DNA from: Hominimerdicola alba 8
Lineage (GTDB): Bacteria; Bacillota; Clostridia; Oscillospirales; Ruminococcaceae
Assembly: GCF_000178155.2 (NCBI RefSeq)
Contig: NZ_ADKM02000018.1
Span: 124,001-188,000 of the forward strand
Reading direction: 5' to 3'
DNA length: 64,000 bases
In this document: in pieces, positions 39,429 through 47,896 of the stretch
How the letters are laid out: each line of letters opens with the position of its first letter
How positions within the stretch are numbered: the first letter of the stretch is position 1
Program-made: the position numbers and the translations under genes
The notes under the pieces: generated by a model
Told to the model about the DNA's origin: nothing
What the model saw: only the letters and a program-made list of their open reading frames with translations
Database searches by the model: none

Positions 39429-39833
39429 CTATCCTTTCCTGCCGATGAAGTGATCGGCTGTTAGTATCATTCGCGGGAAAAGCTGAGGTATCAGCACGCC
39501 CGTAAAGTTTGCAATACCTGTATATGCGGCGGCACAGCTTATCAGCACCAGCGCCGACATCCTCAGCGCATAGCAGGTGCGCATCTTCCTGACGGCGGCT
39601 TTTCTGTCCAGTGTGACAGCGATCTCACAGCACCGTCCGAAATAATGATACTGCCCGCACATGAAAGCGTACCCGATGCCGAAGCCGAGAAGCTGAGAGA
39701 ACTTAAAGCCCCACAACAGCGTCACCGCAAAGCAGACCGCCGTCATTACAGCGCCCCACTTACATATCATCGACAACAGCGGTCTTATCACCGAACTGCC
39801 GCCCGAAAGTGCCGTATCTTCTTTGTTTTCCAA
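39429..39833 (-). CDS. atpI: ATP synthase subunit I-like
   Basis: The 134-residue protein has four hydrophobic segments, the usual plan for AtpI, which assists c-ring assembly or Mg2+ handling. The best start is TTG 39833 (LENKEDTAL) with GGCGGAG seven bases upstream; the frame extends upstream without a binding site. It is the first gene of the operon. Confidence 0.8.
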   Translation of the reverse strand: MENKEDTALSGGSSVIRPLLSMICKWGAVMTAVCFAVTLLWGFKFSQLLGFGIGYAFMCGQYHYFGRCCEIAVTLDRKAAVRKMRTCYALRMSALVLISCAAAYTGIANFTGVLIPQLFPRMILTADHFIGRKG

Positions 39834-39888
39834 GTCTGATCTCCGCCTTTCGGTAACAGCACATAAAATTACTCGCACATACAAATTT

Positions 39889-39897
39889 ATTATATCA
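39889..39897 (-). promoter_or_regulatory. Extended -10 promoter of the atp operon
   Basis: On the minus strand TGATATAAT (39897-39889) is a TGn-extended -10 box about 55 bases before the atpI start. No good -35 box is present, as is usual for extended -10 promoters. Confidence 0.6.
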
Positions 39898-39975
39898 TCT
39901 TCTGCTAATTTTTTAAAGGGGTTTTCAAGTTATCTCCTGATATTTTACAAATTATTAACAAAATTTTCTGCCATA

Positions 39976-40038
39976 TCCCAATTTTGATGTGTATTGTTCC
40001 CCATTCTGTATCATCAGCAATACACATCAAAATTGGGA
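39976..40038. repeat. Repeat C, perfect inverted repeat
   Basis: Two perfect 21-base arms beginning TCCCAATTTTGATG (39976-39996 and 40018-40038) flank a 21-base centre TTCCCCATTCTGTATCATCAG. A longer copy is at 43664-43761. Confidence 0.85.
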
Positions 40039-40071
40039 GTCTGCTATTTTGAGTAAAATATGTGCTGATTT

Positions 40072-40151
40072 ACTGACTGTTGGTCATTTATATGCATTAT
40101 TATACCATTTGGCTCAAATGTTGTCAATTGACAAAATGACCAATGGTCATT
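40072..40151 (-). promoter_or_regulatory. Promoter bracketed by two palindromic operators
   Basis: On the minus strand TTGACA (40127-40122), 17 bases, TATAAT (40104-40099) is a full-consensus promoter. Upstream of it lies a perfect palindrome AATGACC-AAT-GGTCATT (40135-40151), and downstream a weaker copy with the same layout, ACTGACT-GTT-GGTCATT (40072-40088). Their centres are 63 bases apart, about six helical turns. The layout fits a MarR- or TetR-type repressor. The first gene downstream is atpI, about 265 bases away; no regulator gene is nearby. Confidence 0.75.
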
Positions 40152-40316
40152 AACTGCCGCCTGTCCGTATTGTGACGTGTGACAGCCCTCATCGGCAGGG
40201 AAGCCCCATGTTCTCCGTAATCACAGCCCTCTATGCCAAATATTATAAGGGACGGCACTGTGTCAGCCGCATCTGTGCCTGCGCTGTCCGCGCACGCAGT
40301 TCAATTTTGAAAAATA

Positions 40317-40426
40317 TGACTATCCCTTTATCAATGAGGAAAAACTGAGTTGATGTTATCTTTCCCACGCCGGTATTCAATTCCAGATATATCATCGTTT
40401 ATTTTGGTGTATCAGCGGAATGATCA
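40317..40426. repeat. Repeat B, shortened copy with half a GC hairpin
   Basis: The ends TGACTATCCCTTTATCAATGA and GGTGTATCAGCGGAATGATCA match repeat B with substitutions. The left half of the central hairpin is present (GTTATCTTTCCCACGCCGG), but the matching right half is missing; the sequence passes directly into the right flank TATTCAATTCCAGATATATC. Confidence 0.7.
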
Positions 40427-40503
40427 CATTGAAAAAACGCCTGTTTTTTTCTCGCCGCAGCAGGGAAGCGCAGAACCGATCCCGTGTTATTCATATTTTA
40501 GGC

Positions 40504-40532
40504 TTGACATTGTCAGGCGTATATGCTAAAAT
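40504..40532 (+). promoter_or_regulatory. Promoter of the glycosyltransferase gene
   Basis: Consensus TTGACA (40504-40509), 17 bases, TAAAAT (40527-40532). Confidence 0.85.
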
Positions 40533-40637
40533 TAAACTACATATAACATTTATGGTATACACTATGTAAATTTTTACCTGTCCGCAGTCCTGTACTGCGG
40601 CGGATCGCTATATCTTGCGGGAAAGGAGGTCTTTCGC

Positions 40638-41543
40638 ATGGCGCGGCACACAGGCAAAAAGCGCGTAAAAGACAGCGTTGCGGGCTATAAACTGCCGAAA
40701 TACAGCGTGCTTATGTCGGTCTATGACCAGGAATTGCCCGAAAATCTCAACCAGAGCCTTGAATCTATGCTTAAACAGACCTATCCTCCCTCGGATTTCG
40801 TGCTGGTCTGTGACGGCAAGCTGACAAACGAACTCGATGTTATCGTAAAATCTTTCCAGAACGAATACAAGAAGATATTTCACATAGTGCGCATAGACGA
40901 AAATGTGGGTGCGGGCAAAGCGGTCAACAAGGGCATAAAAGCCTGTCGATGTGAGTACATAGTGCGCATGGACAGCGATGATGTTTCAAAGCCCGACAGG
41001 TGCATGAAAGAGATGCTTCTGTTTGCGGTCATGCCCGAACTTGACATCGTGGGCAGTTTCGTCGAAGAATTCGACGACTTCACCGACAAGACCATCTCAC
41101 TGAAAAAAGTGCCGCTGGTGCAGAAAGATATACTCAGCTATTCAAAGCGCCGCAACCCTTTCAACAGGCAGACGGTGGCTTTCCGCAAAAGCAAGGCTAT
41201 GGAAGTCGGCGGGTACAGCGACCTCAAGCTGTGCGAGGACTACGAGTTTGCTGTGAGAATGCTGGCAAACGGTGCTGTGGGGCAGAATATCCCCGAAGTG
41301 CTGGTGCGCTACCGCGTGAGTGAAAGCACACCCGAGATACGCCGCAGCTGGCGGCTGACAAAAGGCTTCATCGCGGTACGCTGGAAGCTGTTCATGGAGG
41401 GATATATAGGTTTCAGGGATTTCTTCCCGCCATGCTTTTTACAGCTGATGCTTTTTGTACTGCCCATGCGCTTTACAAGATGGTTTTACAGGAAATTTCT
41501 GCGCGACACGAAGATAACTCCGCCCACTGCGGATAATGTATGA
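40638..41543 (+). CDS. Glycosyltransferase family 2
   Basis: The 301-residue protein starts with KYSVLMSVYDQELPENL, continues VGAGKAVNKGIKACRCEYIVRMDSDDVSKPDR, which holds the metal/donor-binding DxDD typical of GT2, and has KLCEDYEFAVRML as the acceptor-side ED motif. A C-terminal hydrophobic segment (FFPPCFLQLMLFVLPM) suggests membrane association. It resembles AmsE-type enzymes that add sugars to surface polysaccharides. AAAGGAGGTC precedes the ATG. It stands alone. Confidence 0.92.
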   Translation: MARHTGKKRVKDSVAGYKLPKYSVLMSVYDQELPENLNQSLESMLKQTYPPSDFVLVCDGKLTNELDVIVKSFQNEYKKIFHIVRIDENVGAGKAVNKGIKACRCEYIVRMDSDDVSKPDRCMKEMLLFAVMPELDIVGSFVEEFDDFTDKTISLKKVPLVQKDILSYSKRRNPFNRQTVAFRKSKAMEVGGYSDLKLCEDYEFAVRMLANGAVGQNIPEVLVRYRVSESTPEIRRSWRLTKGFIAVRWKLFMEGYIGFRDFFPPCFLQLMLFVLPMRFTRWFYRKFLRDTKITPPTADNV

Positions 41544-41606
41544 GAGAAGAAAAAGGATAAAAAGGGTATTTCAAACGGCATCATATGACGGGAATGCCGT
41601 TTGCTA

Positions 41607-41709
41607 TATAGCAATCCGCCTTAAAATTCAGACAAAATCCAGTCACAAAATCCATAGATCCGAGCTTTTGCGACTGGATTTTGTGAATTTAAATAGTTGG
41701 ATTGATATA
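41607..41709 (+). repeat. Repeat A, full copy upstream of the mannanase gene
   Basis: 103 bases starting TATAGCAATCCGCC and ending GGATTGATATA (one substitution in the right terminal repeat). It ends 45 bases before the mannanase start codon and could carry part of its promoter. Confidence 0.85.
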
Positions 41710-41753
41710 GGATAATGGTAAGAGAGTTTCATAAGGAAACGGGGGTATTAAAA

Positions 41754-43430
41754 ATGAAGGGTAATATCAAAAAAATGCTGGCGATGACACTTGCACTGAC
41801 TATAAGCGCGGGACTTTTCGGCTGTGGTGAAGACGGCGGCAAGAAAAATGACAGCAAGGCGGAAAACAGTTCTGCGGCAGAAAGCAGTGAGGTCAAGGAA
41901 AAAGAACCTGTGGTGGAAACTATAGGCGATTTTGACCTTTCCGACCTGACATCTGAATACGATGTGCCTGCCGATTTTGAACTGACCATCGAGGGCGAGA
42001 GCGGCGAGATGGTCAACCAGTCGTTCGTGATGGACAAAGCGTTCGCGGGCGATTTTTCGGGCGAGGGCTATGTGGCTGTACCCGAACAGGGCGATGAAGT
42101 CACCTTTGAGGTGGAACTTCCCGCAAAAGGCAGTTACGACATCATAATGACGCTGGCGACCGACAACAAGGGTTCGATGAACCTTATAACCGTTGACGGC
42201 AATGCGGCAGTCAAGTTCAGGGCAGAAGACCCGAAGTTCGCTGAGGTCAAGGCTGAAAGCGTGCTGATAGAGGGCGGCAAGCACACGCTGGGCGTGCGGG
42301 GCGACACGGGACATATCTACCTGGACAGCCTGAAGATAGTGCCTGCACCTGCGGTGGATATCTCAAAGTTCGAGGTCACACCCGAACTCTGCAACCCCAA
42401 CGCCAGCGACAACGCGAAAAGGCTTTACAGCTTCATGCGGGCGTGCTACGGCAAGTACACCATATCGGGTCAGTATTCGGGCGACAACGAGGGCAAGGAC
42501 AGCCGCGAGTTCAAGGAGATAGACAAGCGCACAGGCAAGTCTCCCGCCATACTGGGTCTTGATGTGGGAAATCTGGGCATATCCACCATGATAGACCATC
42601 AGGCGGGCGGCGGCGACATGGTGCCGCTCTATGCGATGGACTGGTACAACAACAATAACGGCATCGTTACCATGTGCTGGCACTGGCATGCACCATCAAA
42701 GTATCTGGAAGTCAACGACCAGCCCTGGTGGAGAGGCTTCTACACCGACAGCACCAGCTTCGATCTTGGCAAAGCCATGAGCGGTGAGGACAAAGAGGGC
42801 TATGACGCCATAGTTGCCGAACTTGACAATATGGCACAACAGCTGAAACCTCTGGCTGACGCTGATGTGCCGATACTCTGGCGACCTCTGCATGAAGCGG
42901 CGGGCGACCCGAAATATCCCGGCAAGGCATGGTTCTGGTGGGGCGCATCGGGCAAGAAAGCCTACCTCGAACTCTACAAGCTGATGTACGACAAGTTCGT
43001 TAACGAGTATCAGCTGAACAACCTGATATGGGTCTGGAATGCGCAGAACAAGGACTGGTATCCCGGTGACGAGTATGTTGACATAGTTGGATACGACTGC
43101 TACCCCGCCGAGAAAGACAGTTCTTCGCAGAAGGAGTATTACGAATTTCTGGCAGAATGCTCGCCTACAGGGAGCAAGATAATAGCCGAGACCGAGAACG
43201 GCTCGATGTTCGACCCAGATGCCGCTTTCAATGAAGGCACAAGATGGTCGTACTTCGCCACATGGAACGGCGAATTCACCATAAAGGACAAACAGCTGTC
43301 AGAGCAGTATACCACCTTTGATATGTGGGATAAGATATACGCAAGCGAAAGGGTGCTGACCCTCGATGAACTGCCCGACCTCAAAAGCTGGCCCATCGAC
43401 CTTGACACTTATCTTGCAGAGAACAAGTAA
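41754..43430 (+). CDS. GH26 beta-mannanase lipoprotein with CBM35-like domain
   Basis: The enzyme hydrolyses beta-1,4-mannans outside the cell. I use ATG 41754, which gives a lipoprotein signal (MKGNIKKMLAMTLALTIS, lipobox LFGC); GGGGG at 41741-41745 is the likely binding site. After an acidic linker, residues ~80-195 look like a CBM35 (DKAFAGDFSGEGYVAVPEQG, GKHTLGVRGDTGHIYLDSL). The GH26 domain follows: the acid/base Glu in LWRPLHEAAG and the nucleophile Glu in IIAETEN, with WFWWGASG between. It is anchored by lipid and has no dockerin, so it acts at the cell surface rather than in the cellulosome. Confidence 0.94.
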   Translation: MKGNIKKMLAMTLALTISAGLFGCGEDGGKKNDSKAENSSAAESSEVKEKEPVVETIGDFDLSDLTSEYDVPADFELTIEGESGEMVNQSFVMDKAFAGDFSGEGYVAVPEQGDEVTFEVELPAKGSYDIIMTLATDNKGSMNLITVDGNAAVKFRAEDPKFAEVKAESVLIEGGKHTLGVRGDTGHIYLDSLKIVPAPAVDISKFEVTPELCNPNASDNAKRLYSFMRACYGKYTISGQYSGDNEGKDSREFKEIDKRTGKSPAILGLDVGNLGISTMIDHQAGGGDMVPLYAMDWYNNNNGIVTMCWHWHAPSKYLEVNDQPWWRGFYTDSTSFDLGKAMSGEDKEGYDAIVAELDNMAQQLKPLADADVPILWRPLHEAAGDPKYPGKAWFWWGASGKKAYLELYKLMYDKFVNEYQLNNLIWVWNAQNKDWYPGDEYVDIVGYDCYPAEKDSSSQKEYYEFLAECSPTGSKIIAETENGSMFDPDAAFNEGTRWSYFATWNGEFTIKDKQLSEQYTTFDMWDKIYASERVLTLDELPDLKSWPIDLDTYLAENK

Positions 43431-43443
43431 ATATTATAAAACA

Positions 43444-43658
43444 TGGTTATTCCGCTGACACGCCACAAAAACATTGGTTCTGCGGGATCTATAGCAATCC
43501 GCCTTAAAATTCAGACAAAATCCGGTCACAAAATCCATAGATCCCAGCTTTTGCGACTGGATTTTGTGAATTTAAACAGTTGGATTGCTATAAGATATTG
43601 TGCGCTCAATTATCCTTATATTTACCGCATTTCAATCGATGTGCTAAAGGGATAACCA
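43444..43658. repeat. Repeat B interrupted by repeat A
   Basis: The outer ends TGGTTATTCCGCTGACACGC and GTGCTAAAGGGATAACCA are those of repeat B. The parts outside 43490-43592 join into a normal B copy without the central GC hairpin. Repeat B must have been present first. Confidence 0.85.
43490..43592 (+). repeat. Repeat A, full copy nested in repeat B
   Basis: 103 bases with TATAGCAATCC and GGATTGCTATA ends. It differs from the 41607 copy by only a few bases, so both were probably inserted recently. Confidence 0.9.
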
Positions 43659-43663
43659 TAAAA

Positions 43664-43761
43664 TCCCAATTTGGTTGTGTATTGTTCCCCCGCCGAAGGC
43701 GGGGGAACAATACGAAAGAACAGCCATTTTGTATCATCAGCAATACACATAAAAATTGGGA
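43664..43761. repeat. Repeat C with GC hairpin insert
   Basis: The ends TCCCAATTTGGTTGTGTATTG and CAATACACATAAAAATTGGGA are those of repeat C. The centre has gained a palindrome GTATTGTTCCCCCGCC / GGCGGGGGAACAATAC around GAA that is absent in the 39976 copy. The element starts six bases after the end of a repeat-B copy. Confidence 0.85.
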
Positions 43762-43861
43762 GAAAATAAAATGTGCGCGGCTGATATCATCGGCGGCGCA
43801 CTTTTGTCTGCAAGGGCGGATGGTATACCGCAGATTTATGCGAAACAGGCTTTGCAGGGTA

Positions 43862-43890
43862 TTGCAAAGCGCAGAAAAATATGTTATAAT
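43862..43890 (+). promoter_or_regulatory. Promoter of leuS
   Basis: TTGCAA (43862-43867), 17 bases, TATAAT (43885-43890). The leader of about 65 bases is too short for a T-box. Confidence 0.8.
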
Positions 43891-43958
43891 AAATGTTGGA
43901 ATTTTTTTCGCCCGAAAGAACGGGCATATCATAACATTGCAAAAGGTGATGAATTTTA

Positions 43959-46388
43959 ATGAAGAATTACGATTACAGCGCCATTGAAAAAAAATGGCAG
44001 AAGTATTGGGAGGAGCATGAAACTTTCAAGACAGATGTCTGGGATTTCAGCAAGCCTAAGTTCTATGCGCTTGACATGTTCCCCTATCCATCAGGCGTGG
44101 GTCTGCATGCAGGTCACCCCGAAGGCTATACCGCCAGCGATATAGTTTCCAGAATGAAGAGAATGCAGGGCTACAACGTTCTGCACCCGATGGGCTATGA
44201 CTCTTTCGGTCTGCCTGCCGAACAGTATGCGGTAACAACAGGCAACCACCCCAACGGCTTCACTCAGGAGAATATCAAGACTTTCTCCAAACAGCTGAAA
44301 GAACTAGGCTTTGACTACGACTGGTCGAAGATGATAGCTACCTCCGACCCTGAGTACTACAAGTGGACACAGTGGATATTCAAACAGCTCTACCTCGACG
44401 GCTACGCAAAATACATCGACATGCCCGTAAACTGGTGCGAAGAGCTGGGCACTGTGCTTTCAAACGATGAGGTCATCGACGGCAAGTCCGAGCGCGGCGG
44501 CTACCCTGTTGTAAGAAAGAACATGAAGCAGTGGGTCATCGACCAGCCTGCTTTCGCAGAAAAACTGCTGGAGGGTCTTGACGAGATAGACTGGCCTGAG
44601 TCAACAAAATCAATGCAGCGCAACTGGATAGGCAAGTCAACAGGCGTTGAGGTGGAATTCGATATAGTGGGCGGAGGAGAGTTCTCAATCTTCACCACTT
44701 GTATCGAAACTATCTACGGCATCACTTTCATGGTGCTCGCCCCCGACGGCGCTATCACCGAGAGCCTGCTCGACAGGGTGCAGAACCGCGAGGAAGTTCA
44801 GGCTTATATCGATGAAACAAAGAAGAAAAACGATATGGACCGCACTGAACTGAACAAGACAAAGTCGGGCTGTGAACTTAAGGGCGTTACCTGCATAAAC
44901 CCCGTAAACGGTAAGGAAGTGCGCATGTTCATCGGTGACTTCGTGCTGGCAAGCTACGGCACAGGCGCGGTAATGGCTGTACCGAGCCACGACCAGCGTG
45001 ACTTCGAGTACGCTGTTGCTCACAATATCGACATGATACAGGTCATCGACGGCAAGGACGGTCACATCGACGTTACCGATGCCGCTATGGAAAAGACCGA
45101 GTATCTGGGTAAGGGCTATAAGCTGATAAATTCTGAGGAATTCACAGGTATGACCGTTGAGGAGGCTAAGGAAGCCATCACCGTCAAGCTGGAGAAGATG
45201 GGCAGAGCAAAGCGCACTGTCAACTATCACTTCCGTGAGTGGATATTCGCACGCCAGAGATACTGGGGCGAACCTGTGCCTGTGGTACATACCGAGAACG
45301 GCATACATGTACTCGATGATGAAGAACTGCCCCTTATCCTGCCCGAACTGGACGACTATAAGGGTAAGAACGGCAAAGCGCCTCTTGAGAACGCGACCGA
45401 ATGGAAACAGTACGACAGGAACGGCATAAAGGGCGTTCGCGAAACTTCCACAATGCCGGGCAGTGCAGGTTCAAGCTGGTATTTCCTGAGATATATCGAC
45501 CCGCACAACGACAAGGAGTTCGCAAATCAGGAACTGCTGAAACACTGGATGCCTGTTGACCTCTACATCGGCGGACCCGAACACGCGGTTGGTCATCTGA
45601 TGTATTCGCGTATCTGGAACAGATACCTGTACGACAAGGGTCTTGCACCTACCAAAGAGCCTTTCAAGAAGCTGGTACATCAGGGCATGATACTGGGCGA
45701 GAACGGCGTAAAGATGGGCAAGCGCTTCCCGAAGTACGTTGTGAACCCATCTGATATAATCAGAGATTTCGGCGCAGATACCCTCAGACTCTATGAGATG
45801 TTCATGGGACCTCTGGAAGTTTCAAAGCCCTGGAGCCAGAGCGGTGTTGAGGGCGCAAAGCGCTTCCTGAACAGAGTGTGGAACTTCTTCACAGAAGAAA
45901 GCAATATCACCGAAGATAACAACGGTGCGCTGACTAAGGTATACCACCAGACTGTAAAGAAGGTCACAGATGACTACGAACAGCTGGCATTCAACACAGC
46001 GATCGCACAGATGATGATATTCGTGAACGCAGTTTACAAGAACGGCAGCTGCCCGAGAGAGTATGCTGAGGGTCTTATCAAGATGCTGTCCTGCATCTCG
46101 CCGCATATCGGTGAAGAGATATGGAGCATTCTGGGTCACGATGACACCATCGCTTACGAAAGCTGGCCGACCTACGATGAAGCTGAACTGGTAGAAGACA
46201 CTGTCGAGATCGCTGTACAGGTCAACGGCAAGGTAAAGGCAAAGCTGAATATCGCTAAGGACGAAGCTAAGGACAAGGTGCTGGCTGATGCAAAGGCTGA
46301 GGAGAGCATTGCAAAGCTAATTGACGGCAAAACTGTTGTCAAGGAGATATATGTTCCCAACAAGCTGGTAAACATCGTTGTAAAGTAA
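43959..46388 (+). CDS. leuS: Leucyl-tRNA synthetase
   Basis: The 809-residue cytoplasmic enzyme charges tRNA-Leu. Seen are the first class I signature FPYPSGVGLHAGHPEGY, the editing domain with GTGAVMAVPSHDQRDFEYA, WIFARQRYWGEPVPVV, MPGSAGSSWYFLRY and the C-terminal anticodon domain. The second signature, KMSKS in most species, reads KMGKR here (ENGVKMGKRFPKYVVNP). Length is normal for a bacterial LeuRS. GCAAAAGGTGATG precedes the ATG. It has its own promoter. Confidence 0.97.
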   Translation: MKNYDYSAIEKKWQKYWEEHETFKTDVWDFSKPKFYALDMFPYPSGVGLHAGHPEGYTASDIVSRMKRMQGYNVLHPMGYDSFGLPAEQYAVTTGNHPNGFTQENIKTFSKQLKELGFDYDWSKMIATSDPEYYKWTQWIFKQLYLDGYAKYIDMPVNWCEELGTVLSNDEVIDGKSERGGYPVVRKNMKQWVIDQPAFAEKLLEGLDEIDWPESTKSMQRNWIGKSTGVEVEFDIVGGGEFSIFTTCIETIYGITFMVLAPDGAITESLLDRVQNREEVQAYIDETKKKNDMDRTELNKTKSGCELKGVTCINPVNGKEVRMFIGDFVLASYGTGAVMAVPSHDQRDFEYAVAHNIDMIQVIDGKDGHIDVTDAAMEKTEYLGKGYKLINSEEFTGMTVEEAKEAITVKLEKMGRAKRTVNYHFREWIFARQRYWGEPVPVVHTENGIHVLDDEELPLILPELDDYKGKNGKAPLENATEWKQYDRNGIKGVRETSTMPGSAGSSWYFLRYIDPHNDKEFANQELLKHWMPVDLYIGGPEHAVGHLMYSRIWNRYLYDKGLAPTKEPFKKLVHQGMILGENGVKMGKRFPKYVVNPSDIIRDFGADTLRLYEMFMGPLEVSKPWSQSGVEGAKRFLNRVWNFFTEESNITEDNNGALTKVYHQTVKKVTDDYEQLAFNTAIAQMMIFVNAVYKNGSCPREYAEGLIKMLSCISPHIGEEIWSILGHDDTIAYESWPTYDEAELVEDTVEIAVQVNGKVKAKLNIAKDEAKDKVLADAKAEESIAKLIDGKTVVKEIYVPNKLVNIVVK

Positions 46389-46505
46389 CATTGGCAGTTT
46401 TCTTTACCACGCCGCCCGATGTCGTTTTTTGTATGTTATTGTCAAAATAGCCAAAATATGAACGAAAATATTTGCAGATAAATTTTAAAAATATTTTCAA
46501 GGCTA

Positions 46506-46534
46506 TTGACTTTTCGGGTGAAATATAGTATAAT
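46506..46534 (+). promoter_or_regulatory. Promoter of rpsU
   Basis: TTGACT (46506-46511), 17 bases, TATAAT (46529-46534). It leaves a leader of about 160 bases. Confidence 0.85.
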
Positions 46535-46540
46535 GAATTT

Positions 46541-46699
46541 GTAATTTATTCGACTGTCATGTTTCCGCAGATCTTAGACAGAGAATGACGTTTTTGCGTT
46601 ACAAGTTTGCACAAAGCAGACCTTCACTATCACCCTTGTGGTGTGCGGGAGCGGTTGAATGATTACCTCTGTCACAGGTGGCAAAGGGAGGGAAACATT
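46541..46699 (+). other. Leader of rpsU, possibly structured
   Basis: The 160-base leader contains several inverted pairs (CACCCTTGTGGTGTG near 46630 and ACCTCTGTCACAGGT near 46665-46680). Ribosomal protein leaders often bind their own product; whether this one does cannot be told by eye. Confidence 0.35.
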
Positions 46700-46873
46700 T
46701 TGGCAGAAATCCGTGTTGGCAAGAACGAAACTCTGGATACCGCTCTTAAGCGTTTTAAGAGATCATGCGCAAGAGATGGCGTTATCGCTGAGGTTCGTAA
46801 GAGAGAACACTACGAAAAGCCTTCGGTAAAGCGCAAGAAGAAGTCCGAAGCTGCTCGTAAGCGCAAGTATTGA
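46700..46873 (+). CDS. rpsU: Ribosomal protein S21
   Basis: The 57-residue protein matches S21: [20 protein letters not shown], then the basic C-terminus [12 protein letters not shown]. It is part of the 30S subunit near the anti-Shine-Dalgarno region. The start is TTG 46700, decided by GGGAGG at 46686-46691 and the S21 N-terminus; the longer frame to 46607 is leader sequence. A terminator follows. Confidence 0.95.
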   Translation: MAEIRVGKNETLDTALKRFKRSCARDGVIAEVRKREHYEKPSVKRKKKSEAARKRKY

Positions 46874-46886
46874 TAAGTTGATAAAG

Positions 46887-46917
46887 AGAGGGTATCTTTT
46901 GATATCCTCTTTTTTAT
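46887..46917 (+). terminator. Terminator of rpsU
   Basis: AGAGGGTATC pairs with GATATCCTCT (one G-T pair), followed by TTTTTTATTTT. Confidence 0.88.
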
Positions 46918-46993
46918 TTTGTCACGGAGCTCGGTTTTTGTGTATTTCTGAATTCACCGAAAATTGATTTGCGTGTTATTTTGTATAAAAGAC

Positions 46994-47022
46994 TTTACTT
47001 TGAGAGCATTTTATGTTATAAT
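46994..47022 (+). promoter_or_regulatory. Promoter of the HAD phosphatase operon
   Basis: TTTACT (46994-46999), 17 bases, TATAAT (47017-47022), with a leader of about 140 bases. Confidence 0.7.
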
Positions 47023-47170
47023 GAATGTGAACATTATCTAAATAAAGACAGGTATAATATGGTCAAACGGTTTGTCTGCTCTATCATATTGTCGCTGTTT
47101 ATGTGTGTCCGGTGCCGGTTGACCTGACGATGTATGCTGTATATAAATTAAGAAAAAGGAAAGTTAAAGA

Positions 47171-47662
47171 ATGATATTTTTTTTCAAGCCCACCTACGTG
47201 TTCGACAAGGTGGTGGATATAACCCCCGAATTTCTTCGTAAAAAGCAGATAAAAGGGCTTCTGCTCGACCTTGACAACACCCTCACGACACACAACAACC
47301 CCGTTGTGCCGCAGTCAAGCCTTGACTGGATAAAGAAAATGAAGTCGGCAGGCATAAGCCTGATGATAGTTTCAAACAACCACGCACCGAGAGTCACACC
47401 GTTTGCAGAACAGCTGGGACTTGATTTCGAGTGCGAGGGCGCTAAACCGCTGACTTTCGGGTACAGCAGGGCTATAAAGCGCATGGGGCTGAAAAAACGC
47501 GAGGTCGCGGCAGTAGGCGACCAGATATTTACAGATGTGATGGGCTCAAATCTCAAAGGGATACGCTCGATATTCGTTTTCCCCATAAAGCCCGAAGAAA
47601 GCCTGCCTTTTCGCTTCAAAAGGGCTTGCGAGAAGCCTTTTCTGCCGAAGCTGAGTAAATAA
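47171..47662 (+). CDS. yqeG: YqeG-family HAD phosphatase
   Basis: The 163-residue protein has the HAD motifs LLLDLDNTLT (motif I, DxDxT), IVSNN (motif II) and VGDQIFTDVMGS (motif IV), the layout of YqeG-type HAD subclass IIIA phosphatases. The physiological substrate is not established. It starts at ATG 47171 after AAGGAAAGTTAAAG and leads a small operon with the next three genes. Confidence 0.92.
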   Translation: MIFFFKPTYVFDKVVDITPEFLRKKQIKGLLLDLDNTLTTHNNPVVPQSSLDWIKKMKSAGISLMIVSNNHAPRVTPFAEQLGLDFECEGAKPLTFGYSRAIKRMGLKKREVAAVGDQIFTDVMGSNLKGIRSIFVFPIKPEESLPFRFKRACEKPFLPKLSK

Positions 47663-47701
47663 CGGCGAAACGCCGAAATATATAAAACGGAGGTCATTGA
47701 C

Positions 47702-47896
47702 ATGAGTGATTTTTTCAGAGAACTGATAGGAGTTAAGTGCAACATTTCTACCACTGACGGCGAGTACCGCAACTATGTGCTGAGAGATATCTCCAACGAC
47801 TGGATAGTTATCGAGAAAGCCGCTGAGTCCACCTACCTCAATCTGGCGCACATCATTTCAATAAAGGTGGCGGCAGACGTCAAGGACGAAGGCTGA
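47702..47896 (+). CDS. Small Sm-like protein of unknown function (64 aa)
   Basis: ATG 47702 follows ACGGAGGTC. The 64-residue protein reads as five short strands (GVKCNISTTDGEYRNYVLRD, DWIVIEKAAESTYLNLAHII), a pattern like small Sm-like or PRC-type barrels. It overlaps the next gene by one base (TGATG). I know no function for it; the operon position links it to the phosphatase and the TIM-barrel protein. Confidence 0.8.
   Translation: MSDFFRELIGVKCNISTTDGEYRNYVLRDISNDWIVIEKAAESTYLNLAHIISIKVAADVKDEG

Noticed and set aside
39989-40140. Plus-strand promoter from TTGACA at 40128
   Set aside because: No -10 box at the right distance; the TTGACA overlaps the operator of the clear minus-strand promoter.
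43760-43958. T-box riboswitch upstream of leuS
   Set aside because: No AGGGTGGNACCGCG-type sequence, and the leader after the promoter is only about 65 bases.
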